A stretch of DNA of 43,069 nt from Myxococcales bacterium (lineage in GTDB: Bacteria; Myxococcota_A; Polyangia; Polyangiales; Polyangiaceae), in NCBI GenBank assembly GCA_903642325.1, contig CAHJWM010000042.1:1-43069 (forward strand). Reading direction: 5' to 3'. Numbering within the stretch: the first letter of the stretch is position 1; the number at the start of each line of letters is the position of its first letter. Both the position numbers and the translations under genes were made by a program. A model generated the notes under the pieces. That model did no database searches. It saw only the letters and a list, made by a program, of their open reading frames with translations, and was not told the origin of the DNA. This document shows, piece by piece, positions 8,136-16,547 of the stretch.

Positions 8136-9137
8136 TCATTGCGGCGGACCGCTCGGAAGCGCCGCGAGGTCGAGTCGCTCGACCGGAAGCGCGCCAAATG
8201 CTTCGTCGCTTGCTTCGAGCAGCAGCGCCAGCGTCGGCAGGCGTTGCAAACGCCGCTGAAAGCTCGCGGCATCCGGCACACTCCGACATAGATAGCCGAG
8301 TTGCTCTTTGAGCGGGCCGAGCGCCGAGCTCGGCCCGTCATCCGCGCGCGCCGATAGGGCGCGAGACAAGCGACGAACGTGCAGCGCCAAGTCGACGCCG
8401 CTCGGACGGAATGGCTCGCGGCCCGCAAGCAGCTCGCTCAGCTGCCGAAAGATCCACGGGTTCCGTAACGCAGGTCGTCCGAGCATCACCGCGTCGCAGT
8501 TCGTCTGTTCGAACATGCGCAGCGCCGAGCCCGCGTACCAGATATCGCCATTGCCCACGACCGGGATGCTGAGCTCACGACGGATGAGCGCGACGATACC
8601 CCAGTCCGCCGATCCCCGATAGTGGTCCACGCGTCGGCGAGGGTGAACGGCCAAATAGTCGATGCCGCTGTCTTCCACGAGGCGCGCGTTATTCAGTGCG
8701 TCATCGGTGGTGTCGAAACCGGCGCGGAGCTTAGCCGACAGCAAGCCCGGCACCGCCCGACGCATGGTGCCGAGCAAGCGCGCTAAGAGCACAGGGTCTT
8801 TTAGCAGGGCTGCACCCACATTTTTGCGCACGGCGGCGTTGGTCGGACAACCCAGATTGAGGTCGACCACGTCCGCGCCAGCTCGCGCCACGACGGCGCC
8901 GGCTTCGCCCATGAGTTCGGGATCGTTGCCCATCACTTGTACGCTGAGCGCGACCCCGGGCAGCTTCTCGACCTGACGTTTCAGGTACGAGTGCGAGATG
9001 CGACCGCCGGAGATGCGCACGAATTCGGTGCACACGAGACCCACCGGCCCGTAGCTCGCCAACACCTCGCGCACGGCCGCATTGGTGACGCCCTCCATGG
9101 GAGCGAGGACACAGGCAGGGAGGAACGGAAAGCGCAC
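8136..9137 (-). CDS. tRNA-dihydrouridine synthase (Dus family, DusC-like)
   Basis: An FMN-dependent enzyme that reduces specific uridines of tRNA to dihydrouridine using NADPH. The 333-residue TIM barrel starts with the family motif VLAPMEGVTN and the segment LVCTEFVR. It carries the catalytic-Cys loop VDLNLGCPT, then GAALLKDP, the tRNA/FMN contact AVHPRRRVDHYRG, IPVVGNGDIW, and the phosphate-binding CDAVMLGRPALRNPWIF. The APMEGV spelling and the position of the barrel elements resemble DusC more than DusA or DusB, but the position of the modified uridine cannot be decided from sequence. The frame is open further upstream into the neighbouring remnant; GTG 9137 is chosen because VRFPFLPACVLAPMEG is a normal Dus N-terminus and lies 11 bases after the preceding stop. 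Confidence 0.92.
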   Translation of the reverse strand: MRFPFLPACVLAPMEGVTNAAVREVLASYGPVGLVCTEFVRISGGRISHSYLKRQVEKLPGVALSVQVMGNDPELMGEAGAVVARAGADVVDLNLGCPTNAAVRKNVGAALLKDPVLLARLLGTMRRAVPGLLSAKLRAGFDTTDDALNNARLVEDSGIDYLAVHPRRRVDHYRGSADWGIVALIRRELSIPVVGNGDIWYAGSALRMFEQTNCDAVMLGRPALRNPWIFRQLSELLAGREPFRPSGVDLALHVRRLSRALSARADDGPSSALGPLKEQLGYLCRSVPDAASFQRRLQRLPTLALLLEASDEAFGALPVERLDLAALPSGPPQ

Positions 9138-9148
9138 GGCGATAGACG

Positions 9149-9772
9149 CTAAAGTGGCCGGCGCGTGACGCTCGCGCGGTCGAAGTAGGTAAAGGTTCGG
9201 CCGGCGCTTTTCAGCGTCAGGATCTTCCGCTGCAGCGTCACGCCGTAGGCCACGGCCGGCGCCGAATGGCAGTAGCTCGGATCGTCCGGGCGGCAAGTCC
9301 TAGGCAGCGCGATGACCTTCGAGCTTCGCTCAGACGCCTGTACAGCGTAATCGTCGTGACCGGTTTCTCCGACTTGGGGCTCGCGCAGCACGCGTCCGTC
9401 TGCCGACGCGAGCACTGCGTCGAGCAACGCCGCGATCGTCGGAGCAAGGTCGACACTGCTCGTTGGCAGCTCGTCCTTGAGCCCGCTCTCGAAGTGCGGA
9501 CCGACTGCAATCAACGTATCGTTCACATCGCGCGGACTAAACGAGCCATGCATGCCGCGATAGCGCTGAGCGCTAGCGTACTCGGTGCCCGGCAAGCCCG
9601 CGCTGCCGCCGGCAGCGGCCGCGATGTTCTCGTCCAACACGACGCTCAGCGCCTCGTCCGGTCGACGGATCTCAGTTCGCGCAAAGTCCGCTCGAGCATC
9701 ACGCTCCCGACCGTAGCAGGCAGACGCCCCCAAGTAAGCCGACACGCGTTTTCTGCGACTCATCCCACGCAC
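9149..9772 (-). pseudogene. 5'-truncated alkaline-phosphatase-superfamily hydrolase remnant
   Basis: The 207-residue frame matches only the C-terminal part of a type I phosphodiesterase/nucleotide pyrophosphatase or related alkaline-phosphatase-superfamily enzyme. The recognisable block is GTEYASAQRYRGMHGSFSPR, then VNDTLIAVGPHFESG and SVDLAPTIAALLDAVLASADGRVL, where the His of MHGS is a metal ligand in the family. The several hundred N-terminal residues with the nucleophile Thr/Ser and most metal ligands are absent; a stop at 9776-9778 closes the frame, and the GTG start is immediately followed by basic, non-homologous sequence. It cannot be catalytic as read. A decayed gene is the simplest explanation. 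It abuts the dus start, so dus may now be expressed from a promoter inside this remnant. Confidence 0.65.
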
Positions 9773-9976
9773 GGGCTAGGCTCCAGCCAGTGCGACGCGG
9801 CGGATGAACCTTCGCTGACGCGTGCGGGACAAATTGCCGCTGACTCGGCTGCCAACGGCTCGAGCGCCGTTCTGGTAGCACGCACGAAAGCGAAGCCATC
9901 GCTCCGGCCTCGGAGCTCCGCGGGGCATTGAGGTACTGATTTGAAACCGCTCGGCGGGCGCTGCCGTACTCTGACT

Positions 9977-10612
9977 ATGGCCCGTCATACCGCTTTACAA
10001 ATTGCCTCTCGCAGCACCGTTGCGTTTCTCGCGCTGCTCGCGGGCTCGGGTCTCGCCGCTTGTCGGCGTACCGAACAGGCGTCGTCCGCCAGCACGAACA
10101 CGGCAGTCGCGCTGCCCGCGAGTCCGCCCGGCGCTAGCTCCGCACCCGCGGCAACCTCCGCCAAGCGCGGCTACCAGAAGCCATCCCCGGCCCTGATTAA
10201 ACAGCGTCTAACGCCGCTCGAGTACGACATCACGCAAAACGAAGGCACGGAACCTCCGTTCCAAAACAAGTTCTGGGACAACCACGAGCCCGGCTTGTAC
10301 GTGGACGTGGTCACGGGGGAGCCGCTCTTCAGCTCGCGCGACAAGTACGAGTCAGGCACGGGCTGGCCCAGCTTCACCAAGCCGGTCGAGGCGGCGCGCG
10401 TGGTGTCCCACGAAGACGTCACCCTCGGCATGTCGCGTACGGAGGTGCGCTCTAAGTCCGGTGACTCGCACCTCGGCCATGTCTTCGACGACGGCCCGGC
10501 GCCAACCGGGCAGCGTTATTGTATCAACTCTGCTGCCTTGCGCTTCATCCCCGTCAAGGACCTGAGCCAAGAGGGCTACGCCGACTACTTACCGCTGTTC
10601 TCCGCTCAATGA
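9977..10612 (+). CDS. msrB: Lipoprotein peptide-methionine (R)-S-oxide reductase MsrB
   Basis: Reduces methionine-R-sulfoxide in proteins. The 211-residue protein begins [13 protein letters not shown] with a signal peptide ending in the lipobox GLAAC, so an envelope location is predicted. A ~45-residue Ala/Ser/Pro linker leads to the MsrB domain (~65-211): [54 protein letters not shown] and the catalytic Cys in [12 protein letters not shown] (Cys182). The two CxxC zinc motifs of zinc-type MsrB are absent, as in the PilB-type branch, and the usual resolving Cys before GWPSF is Thr. An ATG at 9977 rather than the in-frame upstream codon at 9941 gives a standard signal peptide. A T-rich terminator follows. 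Role: repair of oxidised envelope proteins. Confidence 0.92.
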   Translation: MARHTALQIASRSTVAFLALLAGSGLAACRRTEQASSASTNTAVALPASPPGASSAPAATSAKRGYQKPSPALIKQRLTPLEYDITQNEGTEPPFQNKFWDNHEPGLYVDVVTGEPLFSSRDKYESGTGWPSFTKPVEAARVVSHEDVTLGMSRTEVRSKSGDSHLGHVFDDGPAPTGQRYCINSAALRFIPVKDLSQEGYADYLPLFSAQ

Positions 10613-10623
10613 AGGGCTGCCGA

Positions 10624-10643
10624 GCGCCGCGCGCGTTTTTTTT
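10624..10643 (+). terminator. Candidate intrinsic terminator after msrB
   Basis: GCGC-CGC-GCGC (10624-10634) can form a short GC stem and is followed after one G by eight consecutive T (10636-10643), starting 11 bases past the msrB stop. The stem is short, but the T run is exceptional in this GC-rich window. Confidence 0.55.
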
Positions 10644-10769
10644 GATTGGGGTTAGCGGGCGGGGCCAGCAGTGCTAGGCAGAAAGCTCGAGTTGGGGCCC
10701 GGCTGGCTGACGCTACGCGTCCCTCTGCGCTTTCCTTGCGTGGGTCGTCTGGTAAGATCCTAGCTCCAG

Positions 10770-11501
10770 ATGAGCGTCATCAGCATCCGCGAAGCCCAAG
10801 ACCTTTCCGCCTTTGCCGAACACACGCTGCAACGCCTGACCATAGCCAGCGCGCGGATGGACGGCGCTCAGGACGAGCCCGCCGCCGAGCGCGCATGGCT
10901 CGGGGCGGCGGTGGAACGCGTGACCGCGGGCCTAGAAAGCACACGCCGCGCTCTCGCCGAAGCCAGCGAGCTTCCAGAATTTTCCGGCAACCGCAAGCTG
11001 CAGATCGAGGCTTTGTCTAACGCATTGGCTGACGCAGTCGAAGCCGTGTTCGATGCCATCGTCGCCAACGTCTCGGGCAACGGCCCCTTGATCGAAGCGT
11101 TGTTTCCGCATCAGCGCCTCGATGTGCTGCGCAGGCCGGGCGCGGCGGCAAAGAGCTTTTGGCTCGAGCTCGAGCGCCGCTCCGAGTCCGCGTACGTGCG
11201 TCGCCTATGCGGAGACCCCTGCTACGAATTCTTGCCGCCGCGGCTAGAAGCCGCGAAAGATGCGGAGCGCCAGCTACGGGAGGCGGGGTCACCGCGCGCC
11301 ATGCCAGCTGGCAAAGAGGCGAAGCTGCGCGAGCGCGTAAGCGTTGCCGCCGCTCACTTGGAGGTCGCGTTGTGCCAAGCGCGAGCCTTGAGTGAGGCCG
11401 TATTCGCGGCCGAGCCGGCTCTTTTGGCCGAGCTCGGCCTCGACTCGAGACCGAAGCGGCGCACGCTCCGCGCCGAGCCCGCCAAATTGTCTGCTAGCTG
11501 A
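10770..11501 (+). CDS. Uncharacterised alpha-helical protein
   Basis: A 243-residue protein that I do not recognise. It is predicted mostly helical and Ala/Glu/Arg-rich, with amphipathic stretches such as AAERAWLGAAVERVTAGLES, LADAVEAVFDAIVANVSG and RVSVAAAHLEVALCQARAL. A central segment reads LIEALFPHQRLDVLRRPG, then FWLELERRSESAYVRRL. Two Cys lie close together in RLCGDPCYEF. There is no signal peptide or membrane segment, so it is probably cytoplasmic. Coding is supported by length, low Pro/Arg excess relative to the other frames, and a clean ATG start after a gap of ~125 bases from the msrB terminator. It is convergent with pgk, 24 bases between stops. Confidence 0.75.
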   Translation: MSVISIREAQDLSAFAEHTLQRLTIASARMDGAQDEPAAERAWLGAAVERVTAGLESTRRALAEASELPEFSGNRKLQIEALSNALADAVEAVFDAIVANVSGNGPLIEALFPHQRLDVLRRPGAAAKSFWLELERRSESAYVRRLCGDPCYEFLPPRLEAAKDAERQLREAGSPRAMPAGKEAKLRERVSVAAAHLEVALCQARALSEAVFAAEPALLAELGLDSRPKRRTLRAEPAKLSAS

Positions 11502-11525
11502 TGCGCGGAGGCCGACCTGCGGTCG

Positions 11526-12731
11526 CTATTTGTTGCTTAGAGCGGCCACGCCGGGCAGCACTTTGCCCTCTAAGAACTCGAGCGAGGCGCCGCCACCCGT
11601 GGACACGTGCGACACTTTGCTGGCGACGCCCGCTTTTTTGACGGCCGACGCCGAGTCGCCGCCGCCAATGATGGTGGTCGCGCCCGCCGCCGTAGCTTCC
11701 GCCAATGCTTCGGCGACCGCTATCGTTCCCTTGGCAGAACCGTCGATCTCGAACACGCCGACCGGGCCGTTCCAGATGGCGGTCTTAGCGCCCAGCAGGA
11801 TCTTGCGAAAGGTCGCGATAGTCTCGGGCCCTGCGTCGACCCCCTCCCAATCACTCGGGATCTCTCGGGTGGACACGATCTTCGTGGCGCCCAAGGTTCG
11901 GGCCTTGAAGTCGAGCTTGTCCGTCACGACCACATCGGTGCCGAGGACGATTTTGTCGCCGGCCTCCGCGAGCAGGCTTTTCGCCAACTCCAACTTATCG
12001 TTCTCGACGATCGATTTGCCGACCTCGAAGCCCTGAGCCTTCAAGAACGTGTAGGTCATGCCGCCGCCGATCAAGAGCTTGTCGACCTGGGGCAAGAGAT
12101 GCTTGATGACGTCGATCTTCCCAGACACTTTGGAGCCGCCAATGATGGCCACGAAAGGGCGCTTGGGCTCGGCCAGCGCGCCGCCCAAGTAATCGAGCTC
12201 CTTCTTCATCAGGTACCCTGACGCGGCCTGCGGAACGAACTTCGTGATCCCCTCCGTAGATGCGTGAGCGCGGTGCGCGCTCCCGAAGGCGTCATTGACG
12301 TAAACGTCTGCGAGAGCGGCCAGCTTTTTGGCAAAGACCGCATCGTTCGCCTCTTCCTCGGCATGAAAGCGGAGATTTTCGAGCAAGAGAACGTCGCCGG
12401 CCTGGAGCGCCGCCACCGCCCGTTCCGCGGGCTGACCCACGCAGTCATCGGCAAACGCCACCGGCGAGCCCAGAAGGGCCGCCAGCGCCTCTGCCACGGG
12501 GCGCAGGCTGAATTCCGGGCTGCGCTTGCCGTCTGGACGACCCAGGTGGGACATCAAAATGACTTTGGCGCCCTTTTCTTTGAGATATTTGATCGTGGGC
12601 AGAGACTCCTTCAGGCGTTTGTCGCTCTCCACCTTGCCGTCCTTCAGCGGTACGTTGAAGTCGACGCGCATGATGACGCGCTTGCCCGCACTTTGAATGT
12701 CTTCCACGAACAGTTTGGCCTGGGTGCTCAT
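11526..12731 (-). CDS. pgk: Phosphoglycerate kinase
   Basis: A glycolytic enzyme that transfers the acyl-phosphate of 1,3-bisphosphoglycerate to ADP. The 401 residues match the usual bacterial length. Motifs: [17 protein letters not shown] at the N-terminus with the substrate Asp/Asn, [26 protein letters not shown], the [16 protein letters not shown] block, [40 protein letters not shown], and the nucleotide-site Gly/Asp segment [11 protein letters not shown] near the C-terminus. The frame is open upstream, but ATG 12731 ([12 protein letters not shown]) fits the family start. No gap, tpi or other glycolytic gene is in the window, so it is transcribed alone. Confidence 0.97.
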   Translation of the reverse strand: MSTQAKLFVEDIQSAGKRVIMRVDFNVPLKDGKVESDKRLKESLPTIKYLKEKGAKVILMSHLGRPDGKRSPEFSLRPVAEALAALLGSPVAFADDCVGQPAERAVAALQAGDVLLLENLRFHAEEEANDAVFAKKLAALADVYVNDAFGSAHRAHASTEGITKFVPQAASGYLMKKELDYLGGALAEPKRPFVAIIGGSKVSGKIDVIKHLLPQVDKLLIGGGMTYTFLKAQGFEVGKSIVENDKLELAKSLLAEAGDKIVLGTDVVVTDKLDFKARTLGATKIVSTREIPSDWEGVDAGPETIATFRKILLGAKTAIWNGPVGVFEIDGSAKGTIAVAEALAEATAAGATTIIGGGDSASAVKKAGVASKVSHVSTGGGASLEFLEGKVLPGVAALSNK

Positions 12732-12996
12732 GCGCCCGGGCTTAACAAGGCTCGGCGGCGGTGTCGAGGCGAGGGCACGCGCCCGGCCTGGAGCCGCCCG
12801 CTGCAGCCATTTACGGCTGTCCCTCACCACTGAATCGACGGCCAGGGTCGCCGCCGCGGGTGGCCCCAGGCAGGGCTTTCGTAACCTATTGTCCTACAGG
12901 GGCTTTAGCGGGGCCATGAATTTGCCGAATGGAAGAGTACGCGACACGGACCCGTAACGATCGCACTCGCATAATGAAGTCCCACGCGAGCTTTCA
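12732..12996. other. Gap upstream of pgk, no gene seen
   Basis: A 265-base region that must hold the pgk promoter. Nothing else can be supported. If the doubtful small frame at 12997 is not a gene, the gap extends to the H-type lectin stop at 13277. Confidence 0.5.
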
Positions 12997-13239
12997 ATGA
13001 CCAAACCAACACGTAGCTTCCTTCTCGACCCCGTGTTTCCGGCCGCCGCGAGCATGCCTCGGCTGAGTAACGAATTGCGCGAGCTAGCGGAGATTGGTGA
13101 CGGAGCCTGCGATACCAGTGGCACATGGTTCTTGGGCACGCACCCCGCCGCCGACGAGGACGAGCCGCGATTTGCTACCTCCGACACGGAAGCGCCGACC
13201 GTGCGCCCTGGTTCGCTGCACGCTGCTCGCGCGGATTGA
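12997..13239 (+). CDS. Possible small acidic protein, unknown
   Basis: An 80-residue frame, MTKPTRSFLLDPVFPAAASM, then LSNELRELAEIGDGACD and a Pro/Asp/Glu-rich tail. The composition (acidic, not Arg-rich) and GC-rich third positions look more like coding sequence than the opposing 150-codon frame on the other strand, which is Ser/Arg-rich. There is no clear ribosome site, domain or partner gene. Similar short Asp/Glu-rich peptides are common in myxobacteria as unassigned products, but this could still be a chance frame. Confidence 0.35.
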   Translation: MTKPTRSFLLDPVFPAAASMPRLSNELRELAEIGDGACDTSGTWFLGTHPAADEDEPRFATSDTEAPTVRPGSLHAARAD

Positions 13240-13276
13240 GCCGGCCCCGTGAGCGATCGGCATACGAGCCGTGGGC

Positions 13277-13594
13277 TCAGGTCCCGATCGCGAGCCAGGA
13301 CACTTCGACCGACCAGAGCCGGGTGTTCAGCCAAGTTTCCACGCACAGCGTGAAGCCCAATTCCGTGATGTCCTCGGCGCGTACGCTCAACCGCAGATTG
13401 TCGTCTTTACTCGCATCGATCCCGACGAGCCCGACCTGCACCACTGGGGTAGTCGAAAAGTCGCGCTCGAAGGCGATCAGGTGGCGAAAGCTACGGCGCT
13501 CATCCGGCACCGGTTCGAGCAGCGACCAGCCAGGACAAGCTGAATTCAAACTGACTACCGCCGAGAGTAAACTGAGCGGTGATACATTCGACAT
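13277..13594 (-). CDS. H-type lectin domain protein
   Basis: A 105-residue protein, nearly all one H-type lectin (discoidin I C-terminal/Helix pomatia agglutinin-like) domain: FERDFSTTPVVQVGLVGIDA, then DNLRLSVRAEDITELGFTL, and the diagnostic end TRLWSVEVSWLAIG. This beta-sandwich forms trimers that bind GalNAc-type sugars. The N-terminal ~30 residues have a mildly hydrophobic stretch (LSLLSAVVSLNSA) but no convincing signal peptide, so whether it is exported is unclear. It starts 19 bases after the lnt stop on the same strand and may be co-transcribed with it. ATG start at 13592-13594. Confidence 0.78.
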   Translation of the reverse strand: MSNVSPLSLLSAVVSLNSACPGWSLLEPVPDERRSFRHLIAFERDFSTTPVVQVGLVGIDASKDDNLRLSVRAEDITELGFTLCVETWLNTRLWSVEVSWLAIGT

Positions 13595-13613
13595 GCGCCG
13601 ATGCTACACGTCA

Positions 13614-15224
13614 TTACTCCAAAGCGGCAGCTTTGCGGGGCACCCGTCCGGGTCGGCCATCTCGGCGACGCCGGCCGCTGAACGCCGCGTAAGCCGCGAA
13701 CAGGCCGGGGATCCAGTACGGGTAATCGCCGAGCGCTTCGTACACCGTGCGGCCCTTCAGCCAAGCGATCTGATGCACCAAGGTCTGCTCCTTGAAAGTT
13801 TCGGTGTTGGCCAGCACACGCCCCACGGGATCGATGAACGCACTGACCCCGCTGTTGGTCGAGCGGATGAAGAATCGCCGATGCTCGACGGCGCGGAATT
13901 TGGCGAGGGCTAGATGAATCCAGGGTTCGGTCGTGTCACCGAACCAGGCGTCATTGGTCAGATTGGCGAGCAAATCGGTGTTCGTGTCGCGCGTCACTCG
14001 GTTTGCGAGCGCTGGCACCACGTCATCGTTGCAGATCAAGGTCGCGATCCGATGCTCACCGAGCGGCAGCGGATCGTTCAGCTCCCCCGGCTCGAACTTG
14101 CCGGAGTTCGGCGAAATCTCGTAGAGCGAAGGCAGCTCGCGACCGAGCGGCATGTGCTCGCTAAAAGGCACGAGCTCCTGCTTGTCGTAACGGCCATGGA
14201 CCTCACCCTGCGCATCGGTCACGAGCGCGGAGTTGAAGAACGCATACTCACGTGCGTCGCTCACTGGTTTGACGAGCACGGCGCCGAACAACAAGGGTAC
14301 GTGCAATCGGGCGGCAAACGCTCGCGGCACGGTGCTGGCTGCGTTTTCCTCCAGCATCGCGCCCATGACCGAGGTTTCGCTCCAGATCACTAGGTCCAAA
14401 TGCTGCTTGGCGGTTAGCTCACGCGTTGCGCGAAGATGACGCAACATGCCTTCGTCGTGGCGGCTGCGTTTGCCGAGCAAGCTCATGTTCGCCTGAACCA
14501 ATCCGATTTGAGCCTTGGGGGCCGCAGCCACGCGTTGATCGACCTGATGCATTCGCACGAGGCCATAGAGCCCGGCCACGACCGGCACCAGTAAGTAAGG
14601 CAAGGCCGCGCGCAGGCTCACCGGGCGCCGTTCGATGCGTGCCACCAGAAATTCGCTCAAGCCAAAGTTCGCCGACGCCACGACCAACGTCACGGCGAAC
14701 ACCCCGCCCAACTCTGCAACCTGCGTGAAGACAGGCACGTTGTGCAAGACCGCGCCAAAAGACCAAAAGAAGAGCACCGGAAAAATCAGTTCGCTCGTGA
14801 CGAGCGCAGATAGCCAAACCAAGCCTCCGGAAAAGCGCTGTGTGCCGCGTGCGTACAGCCAAGCGAAGAGGCCCATGCGACCAGCCTCGAAAGCATTGAC
14901 GATCAGCAGTAACAACATGCAGATTGGCGCCGAGAAGCCGCTGAACTGCTTCATCATGTCGACCATCCAGTAAAAGCCGAGGCTGATCATCACGAGCCCG
15001 CTGAGCCAGCCTAACCAGAACGCGCGGCGGGGCGTTTGACCAACCAGAGCCAGACGCAAAGGGATCAACGCCACGAAGCCCAACGGCCAGAGGTCAATGC
15101 CGGGGAACGCCAAAAAGTAGAAGATGCCACACAGCACCGCCGCGGCTGCCGCCCACGCTCCGGGCAACGAAGGCGTCACGGCGAGCGCCTCGGGGGCGAG
15201 ATCCGAATTCGTCGCTCGGTTCAT
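13614..15224 (-). CDS. lnt: Apolipoprotein N-acyltransferase
   Basis: An inner-membrane enzyme that adds the third acyl chain to the N-terminal Cys of lipoproteins. The 536 residues have about seven hydrophobic segments in the N-terminal ~240, then a nitrilase-like periplasmic domain starting AQIGLVQANMSLLGK, and a last membrane segment before a basic tail. The expected catalytic triad is visible: Glu in VIWSETSV, Lys in GRYDKQELVPFSEHMP, and Cys in IATLICNDDV (E267, K335 and C387 in E. coli Lnt). NLTNDAWFGDT is also typical. ATG 15224 (MNRATNSD) is chosen over an in-frame codon at 15413 because the upstream part is basic and unrelated. The many lipoprotein genes in the window supply the substrates. 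Confidence 0.95.
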   Translation of the reverse strand: MNRATNSDLAPEALAVTPSLPGAWAAAAAVLCGIFYFLAFPGIDLWPLGFVALIPLRLALVGQTPRRAFWLGWLSGLVMISLGFYWMVDMMKQFSGFSAPICMLLLLIVNAFEAGRMGLFAWLYARGTQRFSGGLVWLSALVTSELIFPVLFFWSFGAVLHNVPVFTQVAELGGVFAVTLVVASANFGLSEFLVARIERRPVSLRAALPYLLVPVVAGLYGLVRMHQVDQRVAAAPKAQIGLVQANMSLLGKRSRHDEGMLRHLRATRELTAKQHLDLVIWSETSVMGAMLEENAASTVPRAFAARLHVPLLFGAVLVKPVSDAREYAFFNSALVTDAQGEVHGRYDKQELVPFSEHMPLGRELPSLYEISPNSGKFEPGELNDPLPLGEHRIATLICNDDVVPALANRVTRDTNTDLLANLTNDAWFGDTTEPWIHLALAKFRAVEHRRFFIRSTNSGVSAFIDPVGRVLANTETFKEQTLVHQIAWLKGRTVYEALGDYPYWIPGLFAAYAAFSGRRRRDGRPGRVPRKAAALE

Positions 15225-15544
15225 CGCCACCTTGCTATTGCCGGTGCGCGACCCATGCAAGGCCAATTGGGCAGGGCGTTTCGCATTAGTTCTTCGGCTG
15301 ATCGGGATCTGACCGTATCGAGACGGACAAGGTCGTACTTGGCAGATAAGGTCGGCAAAATCGCCCGAGCGCGAAAAAGACTTGCGCAAGTCTGGCGGCA
15401 TTGGGCCGTTCATGACACCGCGTGTTACCCCTTCGCAGCTCCGAACCGCCGCGCCCGGCGGCTGGCCCAGCCGCTGAAGCGCGCCGTTCCACGCCCAGCA
15501 TAGGGCCGTCGGCGCGCCCCAGCTCGCGGGCGGCGCCCAGTCTG

Positions 15545-16411
15545 ATGCCGGGCAAGAGCGTGCATACGCATTCGGTGCTGCTCAGCGCCGTGGCCGGTTA
15601 CGTCGATGCCGCCGGATTCACCGCGCTGATCGGCCTGTTTCCGGCGCACCTCACTGGTGAGATGGTGGGCGACGCGATCGCGTTGTCGTCCGGTCACGCG
15701 CGCGAGCACTTGGCTAGGCTGTGGACACTGCCCGTGTTCGTGGTGGCGGTGGCGGTGGCAACGCTCGTGGCTCGCCTGCGGCGCCGTCAAGGCCAGCGCG
15801 CCATTACCGCCCTTCTGGCCCTCGTGACCACGGCGCTCGCGCTGTTCAGCTTCAGCGATACGTTCTCAGGCATGATGCACGAAGGCGTGCATGTATCGTT
15901 CTTGTTGAGCGGTGGTTGCGCGGTGGCCGCAATGGGCTTTCAGAACACGCTGATGCGCGAATCGCTGCGCGCGTCTTGCCCCACCACGGTGATGACGGGC
16001 AATCTGACGCAAGTAGTGATCGAGATCGTCGATCACCTGTTTGCTTCGGTTTTCGGCGGGAACCCCCCGCTTCGCAAGCCTCGCTCCGGGCTCTGGCCCG
16101 CGGCCGCGGCGCTGTTCGCCTTCGTGAGCTGCGCGGTCCTGGGGGGCGCGCTGACTCGCAGCCTGGGGACGTCGAGTGTCGCCTTACCCACGGCCGTGAC
16201 GTTGCTTTTGACGATCGCCGCATTTCGAGAAGATCGAAAGCGCCGTATCCAAGCTGCGCCCGTCGAAGCCGTGAATCAGGCTCCGTTGTCCGCGTTCGTC
16301 CTCGGCCCGGAATCGCTACAGGCATCGGCGCCGAGGGATGCGCAGCGGCGGCCCCTGAAGCGCACCGCGTCTGGGACACAGCTGTCGTCACGCTTTCGCG
16401 ACGGCAAGTGA
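15545..16411 (+). CDS. DUF1275 (YoaK-family) membrane protein
   Basis: A 288-residue integral membrane protein with about six helices. It opens SVLLSAVAGYVDAAGFTALIG and continues FPAHLTGEMVG, which is the typical N-terminal YVDA...F..H.TGN-like signature of DUF1275. The middle has GCAVAAMGFQNTLMRES and TTVMTGNLTQVVIEI, again family hallmarks. The C-terminal ~60 residues are a hydrophilic tail without a domain. The function of the family is not established. The frame is open upstream, but ATG 15545 (MPGKSVHTHS) places the conserved sequence near the start. It is divergent from lnt across ~320 bases, in which I see no gene. Confidence 0.85.
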   Translation: MPGKSVHTHSVLLSAVAGYVDAAGFTALIGLFPAHLTGEMVGDAIALSSGHAREHLARLWTLPVFVVAVAVATLVARLRRRQGQRAITALLALVTTALALFSFSDTFSGMMHEGVHVSFLLSGGCAVAAMGFQNTLMRESLRASCPTTVMTGNLTQVVIEIVDHLFASVFGGNPPLRKPRSGLWPAAAALFAFVSCAVLGGALTRSLGTSSVALPTAVTLLLTIAAFREDRKRRIQAAPVEAVNQAPLSAFVLGPESLQASAPRDAQRRPLKRTASGTQLSSRFRDGK

Positions 16412-16547
16412 CACCTGGCACCTGAGTGGTGCGACACCAGCCTTGCGCGCCGAGCGTGGCGGTCTGAAGGAACTCGCCCTGCTTGCCGAAGGCATGCACT
16501 TTTACGCGGCGTCAGCAGGGCCCAATCCGAGCGAGCTGATCAGAGCC

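Noticed and set aside
12894-13346. 150-codon minus-strand frame
   Set aside because: Ser/Arg-rich, overlaps the H-type lectin end and the better small frame on the plus strand, no domain.
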